Positions 42,675 through 52,177 are shown, counted from the stretch's first letter. The stretch is DNA of 64,000 nt from Myxococcales bacterium (GCA_003142855.1 PLNW01000106.1:44590-108589), one strand, 5' to 3'. Made by a program: numbers and translations. Notes: generated by a model from the sequence alone, not told the origin.

Positions 42675-45362
42675 ATGGAACTCCAAAGAATTCGTGCACT
42701 CAGGGGACCCAATATCTGGAGTCGTCACACCACGCTTGAGGTGACCGTCGACCTTGGCCCGGCCCACATGGCTGTGGCCGAGATCCCGGGATTCGAGACA
42801 CGCCTGCGCGAGCTTCTGCCCGACATGTTTTCCGGGGCTGAATGGGCTGAGGCCGATCTCAGCGGTGCGACGGCCGCGCGTGCCACCCTGGCGCATGTAT
42901 TGGAACGCGTGGCGATGGCGTTGCAAAAGCGGGCAAGGGTTCCGGTTTCCTTCAGCAAGACCACTGCGACGAAAGAGGCGGGGCAATTCAAGGTCGTGGT
43001 CGAGTATCGCGAAGAAGATGTGGCACACGCTGCGGTTGCAGCGGCCGTCCAGGTCATCGACGCCGTCCTGGCTGAACGAACATTTGACGTGCAGGCCGCG
43101 GTCCAGCAGCTGCGTTGCCAGGATGAGGACCTGCGCCTTGGTCCCAGCACGGGGGCCATCGTGCGGGCTGCCGACGCGAGGGGAGTTCCCACGCGCCGAC
43201 TCAATTCAGGCAGTCTGGTTCAGCTTGGCTGGGGCTCGCGCCAGCGACGCATTCTGGCTGCTGAGACCGATCGAACCAGCGCCATCGGCGAGTCCATCGC
43301 GCAGGATAAAGAGCTGACCAAGATGCTGCTCCGATCGGTCGGTGTGCCCGTGCCGGCCGGCGGTCCTGTCAAGGACGCCGAAGAGGCGTGGGAGGTGGCC
43401 CAAGAGGTCGGCGTTCCGGTGGTGCTCAAGCCCCAGCACGGAAACCAGGGCCGCGGCGTGGCCGTGAATCTTACGACGCGGGAACAGGTGTTGGCTGCTT
43501 TCCAGGCCGCAAGTGCCGAAGGCTCGTCGGTGCTGGTGGAACGCTTTGCCCGTGGCGCTGACCACCGATTGCTGGTGGTGGGGGACCGGATGATCGCAGC
43601 CGCTCGTCGCGATCCGCCCCAGGTGCTGGGCGACGGCAAGTCGACTGTGGCCGAACTGGTGGCGGCCGTCAATTCGGACCCGCTGCGGGGCGAGGACCAT
43701 TCCACGTCGCTGAGCAAGATGCGTCTTGATGCCATTGGCCTGGCTGTGCTGGCCGGCCAGGGCTACACGCCTGATTCGATCCCGGCAGCGGGTACGCAGG
43801 TTCTCTTGCGCCAGAACGGCAATCTGAGCACGGGTGGCTCGGCCACCGACGTGACCGACCGTGTGCACCCGGAAAACGCCGCACGTGCGGTGGACGCGGC
43901 TCGCGTGGTCGGGCTGGACGTCGCCGGCGTGGACGTGATCTGCGGCGACATCAGCCGGCCCCTGGAAGAGCAGGGCGGAATTGTCGTCGAGGTCAACGCC
44001 GCGCCCGGGCTTCGCATGCACTTGGCCCCGTCGGTGGGCAAGCCGCGGCCGGTGGGCGAGGCCATCGTGTCCACCATGTTCCCGCCCGGGGAGAACGGGC
44101 GCATTCCGCTGGTGGCAGTGGCGGGCACCAACGGCAAGACCACCACCGTGCGCATGGTCGGCCACATTCTGAAGGCTTCCGGACGGCATGTCGGCATGGC
44201 CTGCACCGACGGCATCTACATCGATGACCGGCGCATCGACACCGATGACTGCAGCGGGCCTCGCAGCGCTCGCGCCGTGTTGTTCAACCCAAGGGTAGAC
44301 GCGGCGGTGCTGGAAACCGCGCGCGGGGGCATCCTGCGCGAGGGCCTCGGCTTCGACATGTGCGACGTGGCCATCGTCACCAATATCGGCGAGGGCGACC
44401 ATTTGGGCATGGCAGGCATCGACACCGCGGAGCAACTGGCCGAAGTGAAGCGCACCGTGGTGGAAAACGTGGCACCCACGGGCGCGGCCGTTCTCAACGC
44501 GGCGGATTCCATGACCGTGGCCATGGCGCCCTACTGTCCCGGCTCGGTGATCTTCTTCGCGCGCGATCCCAAGCACCCGCTCATCGTCGCTCACCGCGCG
44601 CGCGGCGGCCGCGCCGTGGTGGTGTGCAACGAGACGGTCGTGCTGGCCGAGGGAAACCGGGAACAGCGGGTGACCAGCTTGGGTGCGGTGCCACTGACCC
44701 GCGCCGGCCAGATCGGCTTCCAAGTGGACAACGTGCTGGCTGCCACCGCGGCTTGCTGGTCCGTGGGCGTGTCCTGCGAGGTGATGCGGGCGGCTCTGGC
44801 CACTTTTACCAGCGACACCCGCAGCACGCCAGGGCGGTTCAACGTCCTGGACTACGAAGAGGCAACCATTGTGGTCGACTACGGTCACAACGCCGACGCC
44901 CTGGTGGCGCTCATCGACGCCATCGGAGGTATGCCGCACGATCGACGGCTGGTGGTGTACACCGCGGCCGGAGATCGGCGCGATGTGGACATCATTCGCC
45001 AGGCTGAGATCATCGGCAACGGTTTTGACCACGTGATCATCTACGAGGACAAGTGCACGCGCGGCCGGCCCGATGGCGAGGTGGTGTCGCTCATGCACAG
45101 GGGGCTGGCGCGCAGCACGCGGGTGGCCGAGATCATCGAAACCCGAGGCGAGTTCCACGCCATCGAGACGGGCCTGCGCATGTTGTTGCCCGGGGACTTG
45201 ATCCTGGTTCAGGTCGACCAGGTGGATCCCTCGCTGGCCTTCATCGAGCAGTTCTTGGCTGCCAACCGCATGCCTGCGGCACCCGCCGCCCGGGTGCAGG
45301 CGGCCCCCGCTGCCGCACAACCCGAAAAGCGCGCGTTGCCCCTGGGCCCGCAAGTCGCGTGA
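42675..45362 (+). CDS. cphA: Cyanophycin synthetase paralogue 2 (CphA)
   Basis: The 895-residue protein shares the layout of paralogue 1 (MELQRIRALRGPNIWSRHTT; ATP-grasp with VVLKPQHGNQGRGVAVNL; Mur-ligase P-loop GTNGKTT at ~483) and keeps the standard motifs ETARGGILREGLGF and VVDYGHNADAL. This makes it the better candidate for the canonical Asp/Arg polymerase. In the ATP-grasp region it has shorter text around EDHSTSLSKMRLDAIG. The two genes are 20 bases apart and surely co-transcribed. No cyanophycinase (cphB) or isoaspartyl dipeptidase is in the window. Confidence 0.93.
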   Translation: MELQRIRALRGPNIWSRHTTLEVTVDLGPAHMAVAEIPGFETRLRELLPDMFSGAEWAEADLSGATAARATLAHVLERVAMALQKRARVPVSFSKTTATKEAGQFKVVVEYREEDVAHAAVAAAVQVIDAVLAERTFDVQAAVQQLRCQDEDLRLGPSTGAIVRAADARGVPTRRLNSGSLVQLGWGSRQRRILAAETDRTSAIGESIAQDKELTKMLLRSVGVPVPAGGPVKDAEEAWEVAQEVGVPVVLKPQHGNQGRGVAVNLTTREQVLAAFQAASAEGSSVLVERFARGADHRLLVVGDRMIAAARRDPPQVLGDGKSTVAELVAAVNSDPLRGEDHSTSLSKMRLDAIGLAVLAGQGYTPDSIPAAGTQVLLRQNGNLSTGGSATDVTDRVHPENAARAVDAARVVGLDVAGVDVICGDISRPLEEQGGIVVEVNAAPGLRMHLAPSVGKPRPVGEAIVSTMFPPGENGRIPLVAVAGTNGKTTTVRMVGHILKASGRHVGMACTDGIYIDDRRIDTDDCSGPRSARAVLFNPRVDAAVLETARGGILREGLGFDMCDVAIVTNIGEGDHLGMAGIDTAEQLAEVKRTVVENVAPTGAAVLNAADSMTVAMAPYCPGSVIFFARDPKHPLIVAHRARGGRAVVVCNETVVLAEGNREQRVTSLGAVPLTRAGQIGFQVDNVLAATAACWSVGVSCEVMRAALATFTSDTRSTPGRFNVLDYEEATIVVDYGHNADALVALIDAIGGMPHDRRLVVYTAAGDRRDVDIIRQAEIIGNGFDHVIIYEDKCTRGRPDGEVVSLMHRGLARSTRVAEIIETRGEFHAIETGLRMLLPGDLILVQVDQVDPSLAFIEQFLAANRMPAAPAARVQAAPAAAQPEKRALPLGPQVA

Positions 45363-45620
45363 CCCGACACTCTGTGCGCTCTCCTCTCCCCTCTATGCTA
45401 CTAACGTCGCGTTTCTTCGCAGGCCGCGAAGATTCGTTGGGAACGCCCGAACATCATTCCGTTTTCTCCGACTCTGCGGCCTCCCCTCTCCCCTCTGTGT
45501 TCTCGGCGGCAGGTAGCGAACGAGATGACTCACCTCACACCCTTTGGTTGCCGCCGTGAGGCTGCTCTGTGTTCTCAGCAGTACGTGGCTACCGAGATGA
45601 ACGCGCACTCCAAGTAGCTG
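45363..45620 (-). repeat. Cluster of dispersed repeat family 2 (copies C, D, E)
   Basis: The whole spacer between cphA and sodB consists of repeat pieces: copy C ~45370-45420, the full copy D 45449-45510 (inverted relative to copy B) and a partial copy E ~45565-45600. D and E are direct repeats 73 bp apart sharing CTCTGTGTTCTC and a trailing CGAGATGA. No gene is supported here. Confidence 0.7.
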
Positions 45621-46199
45621 CTACCGATAATTCTCAGAAGCGAAGCGCCAGTTGACTAGTCTCCAGAACGCCTCGACGTAGTTTGCGCGCGCGTTTCGGT
45701 AGTCGATGTAGTAGGCGTGCTCCCACACGTCGCAAGTCAGGATGGGCTTCTGGCCATCTTTGAGCGGTGTGCCGGCATTGCTCGCCTGCTGAATGCTCAG
45801 GCTCCCGTCGGGGCCCTTGACCAGCCAGGCCCAGCCCGAACCAAACAGCGTGACCGCTGCGTTGCTGAACTTCTCCTTGAAGGAGGCAAATCCGCCGAAG
45901 CTCTTGCTGATGGCGTCGGCCAGAGGGCCGCTGGGCTCGCCGCCGCCCTGGGGCGACAGGCAGTTCCAGTAGAAGCTGTGGTTCCAGATCTGGGCCGCAT
46001 TGTTGAAGATCCCGCCTGAGGCCTTCTTGATGATCTCCTCCAGGGCGAGGTCGGCGAATTCGGTGCCGGGAATGAGCTTGTTCAGATTGGCCACATAGGT
46101 CGCGTGGTGCTTGCCGTAGTGGTACTCGATGGTTTCCTTCGAGACATGCGGGGCCAGTGCGTCCTTGGCGTAGGGAAGTTCAGGCAGCTTGTGTTCCAC
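45621..46199 (-). CDS. sodB: Iron superoxide dismutase
   Basis: Dismutes superoxide in the cytoplasm. The 192-residue protein has metal ligands His27 (EYHYGKHH), His74 ([13 protein letters not shown]), Asp157 and His161 ([11 protein letters not shown]). The Gln70 in NNAAQIWNH is the position characteristic of the Fe form. AAGGAGGAGG lies before the ATG at 46199, a very strong ribosome-binding site. Convergent with cphA across the repeat cluster. Confidence 0.96.
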   Translation of the reverse strand: MEHKLPELPYAKDALAPHVSKETIEYHYGKHHATYVANLNKLIPGTEFADLALEEIIKKASGGIFNNAAQIWNHSFYWNCLSPQGGGEPSGPLADAISKSFGGFASFKEKFSNAAVTLFGSGWAWLVKGPDGSLSIQQASNAGTPLKDGQKPILTCDVWEHAYYIDYRNARANYVEAFWRLVNWRFASENYR

Positions 46200-46267
46200 G
46201 GTCCTCCTCCTTCTTGCTTGGCTAGGATGACACGAACGGCTCCAGGGTTACCCAGTCTTTGTGGAAC

Positions 46268-48301
46268 TCACGCCTGCGGGCGCTTGTTACGATCTGGGCT
46301 GGCTTGGGCCCGCAGATCCTCGGGACGAACCTCCCACAAGGGCGGTCGCGAATAGAACAGCAGTCGACCATCCTGGTCGCGGCGGTCCAGACAGCGATGC
46401 GGGCAGTCGCCCCGGCAGTGATGCTCGACGAAATTCAGAGCCGCGGCAGCGGCCTCGCCCGCGGCGTCCAGTCGATAGGCCGAATCCACCACGCCCTTCT
46501 CCACCAGCAGATTGCGCAGGCCGCTGACCAGGCCGACGACTTCAGCCTCGGACGGATCGGCGTTGGGCGCCCGTCCCTCCAACCAACCCAGGAAGAAGCG
46601 AGCGAAAGCCAGCGCCGCATGCTCGATGGCTGCCAGCGACGAGCGGCGCGCTGAGGGCGCCGCTCGATTGGCTTCATTGACGGCCTGGTAGATTTCGGTG
46701 GCCAGGTCCAACTCGGCCACTTCGCGCAGCGTGATTCGCGTGGCCGCTTCCCCGATGCGATGCAGGAGCGAATCTCGGCCCTCTTGCTCGGGCCTGTGCG
46801 TGTTTCGTGGCTCGGCCGCGTTGGCTTCGGCGGCCACGGCCAGCGAACGCATGGCCAGGTGGACGAGGAACTCGGGATCGCCGTCCGCCATGTTGGCGGC
46901 CACCTGCAGACAGAGCTTGGCTCGTTTTTCATCCCCGGCCGCGCGCAGCACGCGGGCCTGGTGGCGCAGCATTCGTCCCAGGCGCTCGATTTCTCCCGTG
47001 GCCACCATGCGTTCGAGCAGGACCGGCATGACCTTGTCCAGGCGCCGGGTCATCTCGCTCTCCAGGCCGCGGCTGGTCTTGGCCCGGCTGGGACGGCTGA
47101 TGGCCGCGAGGGCCGGACGCATGACTTCCTCTCCCGGCTCCAGGTACCAGTATTCGAAACCCGGACTGGTCAGCAGAGCACGAAGCGCGTTCGCGTTCAG
47201 GTGTTTGCGCGCGGGCAGAGGCTCGGGCAGCGCGCGCGCACCGGACAGCATGGGCTGCATGGCGCGCATGGCGGACTGAATGTCTGGCTCCTCATCCACG
47301 CTCGCCGGTCGTACGCGCTCGCGCGCTTCCTGCAAGATGCTGAGTCCAACCTCGATCGGCACACTGCCTGACAGAGGCGTCATCATTTCGCGCTCGCGCG
47401 CGATAAACTCTTCGGCCTCGCGTTTGCTGGCCGGTGCGTGCACCAGGGCATCGCGCACGCCGTCCACCAGGCTGATGAGAAAATGCACCAGGGTGAAGGC
47501 GGGCGGCCTCGGGATCACGAAGGTCAAGGCGAAGCACGAATCTCCGTCGGAGCCCGTGGCGAAACAGGTCGCCTCTCGCCAGACCGGCTTGACCTCGCCC
47601 GAAAAGCCCTGGGTGCGTAGCGCCTCCAGCAAGCGCGTGGTCACGGCTGCCTCGCTCGCGTCCTTGGTCGTCGCGGCCAGGCCGGCCAAGAAGTCCGCCG
47701 CCTCTTGGCTAGGGTTGGCGCCGAGAAGGGCAATCAGTTCCCTGCGCCGCTCGGAGTCGTCTTCCACCGTCAGCAGGTGACCCAGCACCACGGTCACGCG
47801 GCCAGCATCCGAGCCCGCCAGGTGGACGAGCGCTTGGGAAAAGCCACTGCGGTCCTGTGCAGGCGTGCTGCGGTAGGCGGCGCGAATGGCTTCGGCGGCA
47901 AACGAATCGTCACCAGCCTCGGTGACCATCTCGCGTACCGGAAGCTCCAGCAACACGCCCCGCTCGTCAGGGGAAAGCGTGTGCGTGGTGCCCGGGGAAT
48001 ACTCCTGGATGGCTGCGGCGGCGGCTGCGCGCTGATGCAGCGGCGCCCCGGGGTCGAGCATGACGGGCACGAGCAGCGGCCCGCAGGGGGTGCCAGCCAG
48101 CCAGCCCAGCGCCTCGGCCACCAGTCGCGCGCGCCGCCGGTCGCTCTTGCGCAGGGCTGCGGTCAGCACGAAGAGAGCGTTTTCGTCGAGGCGATCTTTC
48201 CACGGCGCCAGCGTGGCGTGGAAGTGATCTTTCTGCGGAAATGGGCCCTCCTCGTAGGCCGCAATTCGGGCCATCAGCTCGTCGGTGCGGATGGCAGACA
48301 T
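46268..48301 (-). CDS. Large hypothetical helical-repeat protein
   Basis: The 677-residue product is almost wholly helical and Ala/Leu/Arg-rich; the first ~250 residues look like HEAT-type repeats (ALFVLTAALRKSDRRRARLV, RRRELIALLGANPSQEAADF). A short Cys/His cluster near the C-terminus (VEHHCRGDCPHRCLDRRDQD) could bind a metal. No signal peptide. The ATG at 48301 (MSAIRTDELMARIAAYEEG) is preferred to an upstream in-frame GTG-type start. No family recognised; scaffold or adaptor roles are typical for such folds, but this is only a guess. Not obviously in an operon. Confidence 0.75.
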   Translation of the reverse strand: MSAIRTDELMARIAAYEEGPFPQKDHFHATLAPWKDRLDENALFVLTAALRKSDRRRARLVAEALGWLAGTPCGPLLVPVMLDPGAPLHQRAAAAAAIQEYSPGTTHTLSPDERGVLLELPVREMVTEAGDDSFAAEAIRAAYRSTPAQDRSGFSQALVHLAGSDAGRVTVVLGHLLTVEDDSERRRELIALLGANPSQEAADFLAGLAATTKDASEAAVTTRLLEALRTQGFSGEVKPVWREATCFATGSDGDSCFALTFVIPRPPAFTLVHFLISLVDGVRDALVHAPASKREAEEFIAREREMMTPLSGSVPIEVGLSILQEARERVRPASVDEEPDIQSAMRAMQPMLSGARALPEPLPARKHLNANALRALLTSPGFEYWYLEPGEEVMRPALAAISRPSRAKTSRGLESEMTRRLDKVMPVLLERMVATGEIERLGRMLRHQARVLRAAGDEKRAKLCLQVAANMADGDPEFLVHLAMRSLAVAAEANAAEPRNTHRPEQEGRDSLLHRIGEAATRITLREVAELDLATEIYQAVNEANRAAPSARRSSLAAIEHAALAFARFFLGWLEGRAPNADPSEAEVVGLVSGLRNLLVEKGVVDSAYRLDAAGEAAAAALNFVEHHCRGDCPHRCLDRRDQDGRLLFYSRPPLWEVRPEDLRAQASPDRNKRPQA

Positions 48302-48365
48302 TGCCAAGCACCATAGCATTGCCCAAAGGCTGATGGGCAACACCAATTCCTCGATAGCCGCAAAA

Positions 48366-48410
48366 GGTCGTGGACGTGGCCGTGGTCGTAGACGTGGCCG
48401 TGGCCGAAGC
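48366..48410. repeat. Degenerate GTGGNC hexamer tract
   Basis: Runs of GTGGAC, GTGGCC and GTGGTC-type hexamers fill the spacer between two genes. Similar short tracts occur at 35863-35880 and 58420-58437. Probably slippage-prone low-complexity DNA. Confidence 0.5.
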
Positions 48411-48428
48411 TATCGTCCGTCAGGTGTT

Positions 48429-49265
48429 CTACAGCTTCGCCACCACTCCCTGCAGCAACTCGCCCATGCGCGCGGCCCCGCCGGCTGCTGCGCTGGTCAC
48501 GTCTTCGTGTCGCAGCGGCGTGCTCAGGACGCCGGCCGCTGAATTGGCCACCAGCGACAGGCCAAGAACCTTGAGGCCGGCGTGGCGCGCGGCAATGACT
48601 TCGTGGACCGTGGACATGCCCACCAGATCCGCGCCCAGGGTGCGCAGCATCCGCACTTCAGCAGGCGTCTCGTAGGAAGGTCCGCACATGCCCGCGTACA
48701 CGCCTTCACGCAAGGGCTTGCCACCGAGCGCCTGCGCCACCTGCGCCGCCAGGACGCGCAGGGCAGGCGTGTACGTGTCGGTCATGTCCACGAAGCGAGG
48801 CCCCAAACGCTCGTCATTGGCGCCGGCCAACGGCGACAAGCCGGTCAGATTCAGGTGGTCGCGAATGCACACGATTTCGCCCACGGCCAGTCCCGGCTCG
48901 ATGCCACCCGCCACGTTGGTCACCACGACGGTCCCCACACCCAGAGCTGCGGCCACCCGCACGCCGAAGCCGATCTCCGCCGGCGCATATCCCTCGTAGG
49001 CGTGCACGCGACCACACAGCACCAGCGCGCTCTTGCCCGCCATCTTGCCAAAGAGGAGTCGGCCGGGATGGCCCGCCACCGTGGTCTCAGGAAAGCAGGG
49101 AAGCTGGGCGTAGTCGATGGAGCGGACGTCTGTCAAGGATGCGGAAGCCGCGGTCAGGCCCGAGCCAAGGACGATGGCCACCTGGGCGCCGGTAGCGCCC
49201 AGATGCTGGCGAACCGCTTCCGCAGCCACCAGCACGCGGTCACGAAGGCTGGCAGATAGTTTCAT
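48429..49265 (-). CDS. punA: Purine nucleoside phosphorylase
   Basis: Phosphorolysis of inosine and guanosine for purine salvage. The 278-residue trimeric-type enzyme shows VAIVLGSGLTA (phosphate loop), VAGHPGRLLFG, CGRVHAYEGY, TNVAGGI and the long signature GPSYETPAEVRMLRTLGADLVGMSTVHEV. The base-contact segment is LVANSAAGV, where many family members have LITN, with Asn retained. Start ATG at 49265 matches the family length. Confidence 0.92.
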   Translation of the reverse strand: MKLSASLRDRVLVAAEAVRQHLGATGAQVAIVLGSGLTAASASLTDVRSIDYAQLPCFPETTVAGHPGRLLFGKMAGKSALVLCGRVHAYEGYAPAEIGFGVRVAAALGVGTVVVTNVAGGIEPGLAVGEIVCIRDHLNLTGLSPLAGANDERLGPRFVDMTDTYTPALRVLAAQVAQALGGKPLREGVYAGMCGPSYETPAEVRMLRTLGADLVGMSTVHEVIAARHAGLKVLGLSLVANSAAGVLSTPLRHEDVTSAAAGGAARMGELLQGVVAKL

Positions 49266-49447
49266 GGTGGGGCGGAGTCTACCAGCGGTGGCGCGCGGAG
49301 GTATCAGAGGCAGACAGCGTCGTGGGTGGACAGTCGAAGCGCGGCGCGTTGTGCGCAGGGACTGGAGCTGGAAAATTACTTGAGATATGTTTTCCCATCT
49401 CAAGGGCTTCTGCTATTGAGTATGTAAACACCAACCGAGAGGGTGAC

Positions 49448-50266
49448 ATGAACGCAAGGAACAGCACGATCATAAAGTCCAGTTTTGCTTTGGCCTCATT
49501 CGCCATTTGTGGCGCTTTTGCAATGTTCGGAGCCGCCGGAGTCGGCTGCGGGAGCGGCGGCGGCGCGCCCGTCGTCGGCGACGAAGTGACCTTCAAGGAC
49601 GGCAAGGCCCAGGGACCGCTGACCGGGTACGCCTACATCGCGCTCGGCATTCAGAACACCGAGACTTCTCCGCTGTGCGAGGACGATCCGAACGATCCCA
49701 ACGATGTGGCCAATCCGCGACCGATCACCGCTCCCGATCCCAACACATGCGACAAGGTCGGGGCCACGTGTCCCACCACGGGCAGGACGGTCTGGAACTC
49801 CACTTCCGCCCTTTGCATAACGGGCACCATCCCCAAGGTCCAGGGCACCGACTATACAGACGACTGGGGGCTTCAGATCGCCATGAACAGCAGCACCCCG
49901 CCGGCTGACAGCAGCGGCAATGGCCATACCCTTGGAACCACCTATTCTACCATCACGTACGACATCACCCCTGAGGCGATCACCCCGACCAACACCGCCA
50001 TCCGGGCTATCATTCACCTTGTCAGTCAGGAATGTTACGCTAACCCCTACTGCGCCACCATTCCGGCATCTGGCGCGGTCCTTACCCTCACCGACTTCAA
50101 CACAGAGTGCTGGACTAGCACTAAATGCACGACTGCCACCTGCCTCCAACTCGGGGCAGCCGACGTTCCCAACATCGACAAGGTTGGCGTGCAAATCTCC
50201 TCGGACACAGCCAACCCCTACATAGTGACCAACTTCTGCCTCAACAGCATCACGTTCGGGAAGTAA
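49448..50266 (+). CDS. Lipoprotein of unknown function
   Basis: The 272-residue protein starts with a signal peptide and lipobox-like cysteine (FGAAGVGCGSGGGAP, Cys ~34) followed by a Gly linker. The mature part is rich in Thr, Asn, Asp and Cys (about ten Cys), consistent with a disulfide-stabilised, secreted surface protein (DPNDPNDVANPRPITAPDPN). GAGAGGG precedes the ATG at 49448. A perfect terminator follows. No known domain; myxobacterial genomes are rich in such lineage-specific lipoproteins. Confidence 0.8.
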   Translation: MNARNSTIIKSSFALASFAICGAFAMFGAAGVGCGSGGGAPVVGDEVTFKDGKAQGPLTGYAYIALGIQNTETSPLCEDDPNDPNDVANPRPITAPDPNTCDKVGATCPTTGRTVWNSTSALCITGTIPKVQGTDYTDDWGLQIAMNSSTPPADSSGNGHTLGTTYSTITYDITPEAITPTNTAIRAIIHLVSQECYANPYCATIPASGAVLTLTDFNTECWTSTKCTTATCLQLGAADVPNIDKVGVQISSDTANPYIVTNFCLNSITFGK

Positions 50267-50286
50267 CCGCAGCCTAGTTCCATCCA

Positions 50287-50315
50287 AACGGGGTACTTCG
50301 GTACCCCGTTTTTTT
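50287..50315 (+). terminator. Rho-independent terminator after the lipoprotein gene
   Basis: AACGGGGTAC and GTACCCCGTT pair perfectly around a TTCG tetraloop (the very stable UUCG type), followed by TTTTT. Begins 20 bases after the stop. Confidence 0.93.
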
Positions 50316-50325
50316 GTGTCCTTTG

Positions 50326-50406
50326 AGATGGGGAGCCTGGGAGGGTTCCCAAACCCTCCTGCGATGGTGCGCGGCGAGCGAAGCTCGCCGGCTTCCCACG
50401 CGACTA
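50326..50406 (-). repeat. REP-like element family 1, copy 2
   Basis: On the minus strand it begins TAGTCGCGTGGGAAGCC; that TAG is the stop codon of the M61 peptidase gene. Hairpin one is GGCGAGC-TTC-GCTCGCC; hairpin two TGGGAACCCT / AGGCTCCCCA has two mismatches relative to copy 1. Confidence 0.8.
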
Positions 50407-52167
50407 AAATCCCCGCAGCCAGCCTTGGCGCACGCGCCGTCGCGTCGGCGATGCAGCGGGATCGATGGCGAAGCTCCACTTGCGTTCAGGCGTGCGCACC
50501 AGGCGCAGACTGGTGGTGCGCAGGATCTCCTGGCGGAAGAACGCGACCGTCACGGTCTGGCCAGGGCCGCAATCAGCCAGCCGCTTGGCCACGGTCGAGG
50601 CATCGACCTGGTGGTCGTTGACCGCCACGATCTCGTCGCGGAAGGTCAGTCCTGCCTGCCAAGCCGGCGAATCGGGAATCACGTTCTTGACCGCCGCGGC
50701 CTCGCCAGCTGCGAAGCTGAGTCCGGCCCAGCCCCGTTGCCGGCGCGTCTTCACCCTGTCCTCGCCTTCTGCCTGCGCGGGTGAACGGGCCTGGACGAAA
50801 AGCCCAGCTCGGCGCAGCCAGGTTGGTACGGGCAGCTCGGCGGTTCCGTCGATGAAGCGCGAGAAATACGCGCCCAGGGAACGGCTTCCCACGGACTCGG
50901 CAGCCGCGCGAATGTCGGCCGCCGTGATCGACCGGCCGCGCCGGCCGTGGCTTTGCCACAAACGCCGGAACACCTGCGGCAGTCCGCGCCGGCCCTGCGT
51001 CGCCTGCCGAAGAACGAGGTCGAGCAGCAAGCCGGCCCACTTGCCCTTGTCGTAGTAGCTGACCGCGCGGTTTACGTAGTTGTCAGCAGGCTTGTACTGC
51101 TTGATCCACGCCTCGAAGGACAGCTCGGAAAGCGGCGTGACGTTGCGGCCAGGGCGGCCGGCGTACTTGGCCCAGTCCTCGCCCAGGTCTTTCAGGTACT
51201 GCTCGGGCGTGAGCAGGCCGGCGCGCAGCAGGATGATGGCCTGCATGTACTCGGTGAAGCCCTCGTGAAACCAGAGCAGACGGGTGTAGTTCTCGGCTGT
51301 GTAGTCGAAAGGCCCGAGAACCTGATCGCGAATGCGCTTGACGTTCCAGGCGTGGAAGAACTCGTGCGCGGCCAGTTCGTTGAAGCGCTGGTAGGCCTTG
51401 TCATCCTCGAAAGCCATGCCGGCAATGTCGAGCGTGCATGAGCAGGCGTGTTCCAGCCCGCCGCCTCTTTCGGGCAGGGCGTGGATGATGAACAGGTAGC
51501 GGTCAAAAGGAAAGCCACCGAAGAGTGCGCCGGCCGCGTCGACCATGCGTCGCAAGTCGGCCAGCAGGCGCGCCATGTCGGCATTGGTGGATCCGGCAAT
51601 GGTCACCTCGAAGCGTGTGCCGCCCTGGCGAAAGGCGTACATGCTCTGGAGGCCCATCTCCACCGGCCCGTCCACCAGCGCGTCGTAGCCAGCGGCGCGA
51701 AAGCGATGGCGCGTGCCGCGGACCGCGGGCAGGGCCGTGCTCATGCGCCAGCCCGCTGGCGGTTCGAGGTCGAGCAGACAGGGGCGCGATTCCTCGCCCG
51801 GCACGAGAAAGAACAGGCTGGTGCCGCTCAGGAAGGCACGATCCTGGTCGAGAAACGACGTGCGCACACTCTGTTCAAAGGCGAAGACGCGATAGCTGAC
51901 CTGAACCGGCCGGCCGTCGCTCACGACCCGCCAGCGCAATTTGTCCAGCCGTTCACTGGGAATCGCGCGGCCGTTGCTGGTCGTCTGCAGGTCGTAGATA
52001 TGGCGGGAAAAGTCCCGAACCATGTAGCTGCCCGGCGTCCACGCGGGAAAGACCAGATCCAGCACCGGGCGCTCGCGCAAGGCCGGGACTTGCAGGGTGA
52101 CGTGAAATTCGTGACTCGACGGCTCGGGCATGGCCACCCGATAGCGGAGGGGAGTGGAGGCAGGCAT
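50404..52167 (-). CDS. M61 family glycyl aminopeptidase with PDZ domain
   Basis: The 587-residue protein has the M61 N-terminal beta domain (DLVFPAWTPGSYMVRDFSRH), the substrate-gripping GGGLEH (ERGGGLEHACSC), zinc motif AAHEFFHAWNVKRIR (HEFFH near residue 284), the downstream Glu (LLWFHEGFTEYM) and a C-terminal PDZ domain (VKNVIPDSPAWQAGLTFRDE). No signal peptide is seen, so cytoplasmic, unless the start is misplaced. Its stop codon is supplied by the family 1 repeat. Divergent from the deacetylase gene with ~44 bp between starts. Confidence 0.92.
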   Translation of the reverse strand: MPASTPLRYRVAMPEPSSHEFHVTLQVPALRERPVLDLVFPAWTPGSYMVRDFSRHIYDLQTTSNGRAIPSERLDKLRWRVVSDGRPVQVSYRVFAFEQSVRTSFLDQDRAFLSGTSLFFLVPGEESRPCLLDLEPPAGWRMSTALPAVRGTRHRFRAAGYDALVDGPVEMGLQSMYAFRQGGTRFEVTIAGSTNADMARLLADLRRMVDAAGALFGGFPFDRYLFIIHALPERGGGLEHACSCTLDIAGMAFEDDKAYQRFNELAAHEFFHAWNVKRIRDQVLGPFDYTAENYTRLLWFHEGFTEYMQAIILLRAGLLTPEQYLKDLGEDWAKYAGRPGRNVTPLSELSFEAWIKQYKPADNYVNRAVSYYDKGKWAGLLLDLVLRQATQGRRGLPQVFRRLWQSHGRRGRSITAADIRAAAESVGSRSLGAYFSRFIDGTAELPVPTWLRRAGLFVQARSPAQAEGEDRVKTRRQRGWAGLSFAAGEAAAVKNVIPDSPAWQAGLTFRDEIVAVNDHQVDASTVAKRLADCGPGQTVTVAFFRQEILRTTSLRLVRTPERKWSFAIDPAASPTRRRVRQGWLRGF

Positions 52168-52177
52168 TCAGACAACA

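Noticed and set aside
43206..45353. 715-codon open frame antisense to cyanophycin synthetase paralogue 2
   Set aside because: Composition (His, Gly, Arg, Gln-rich) is what GC-rich antisense frames give, there is no start signal, and the plus strand encodes an unmistakable CphA.
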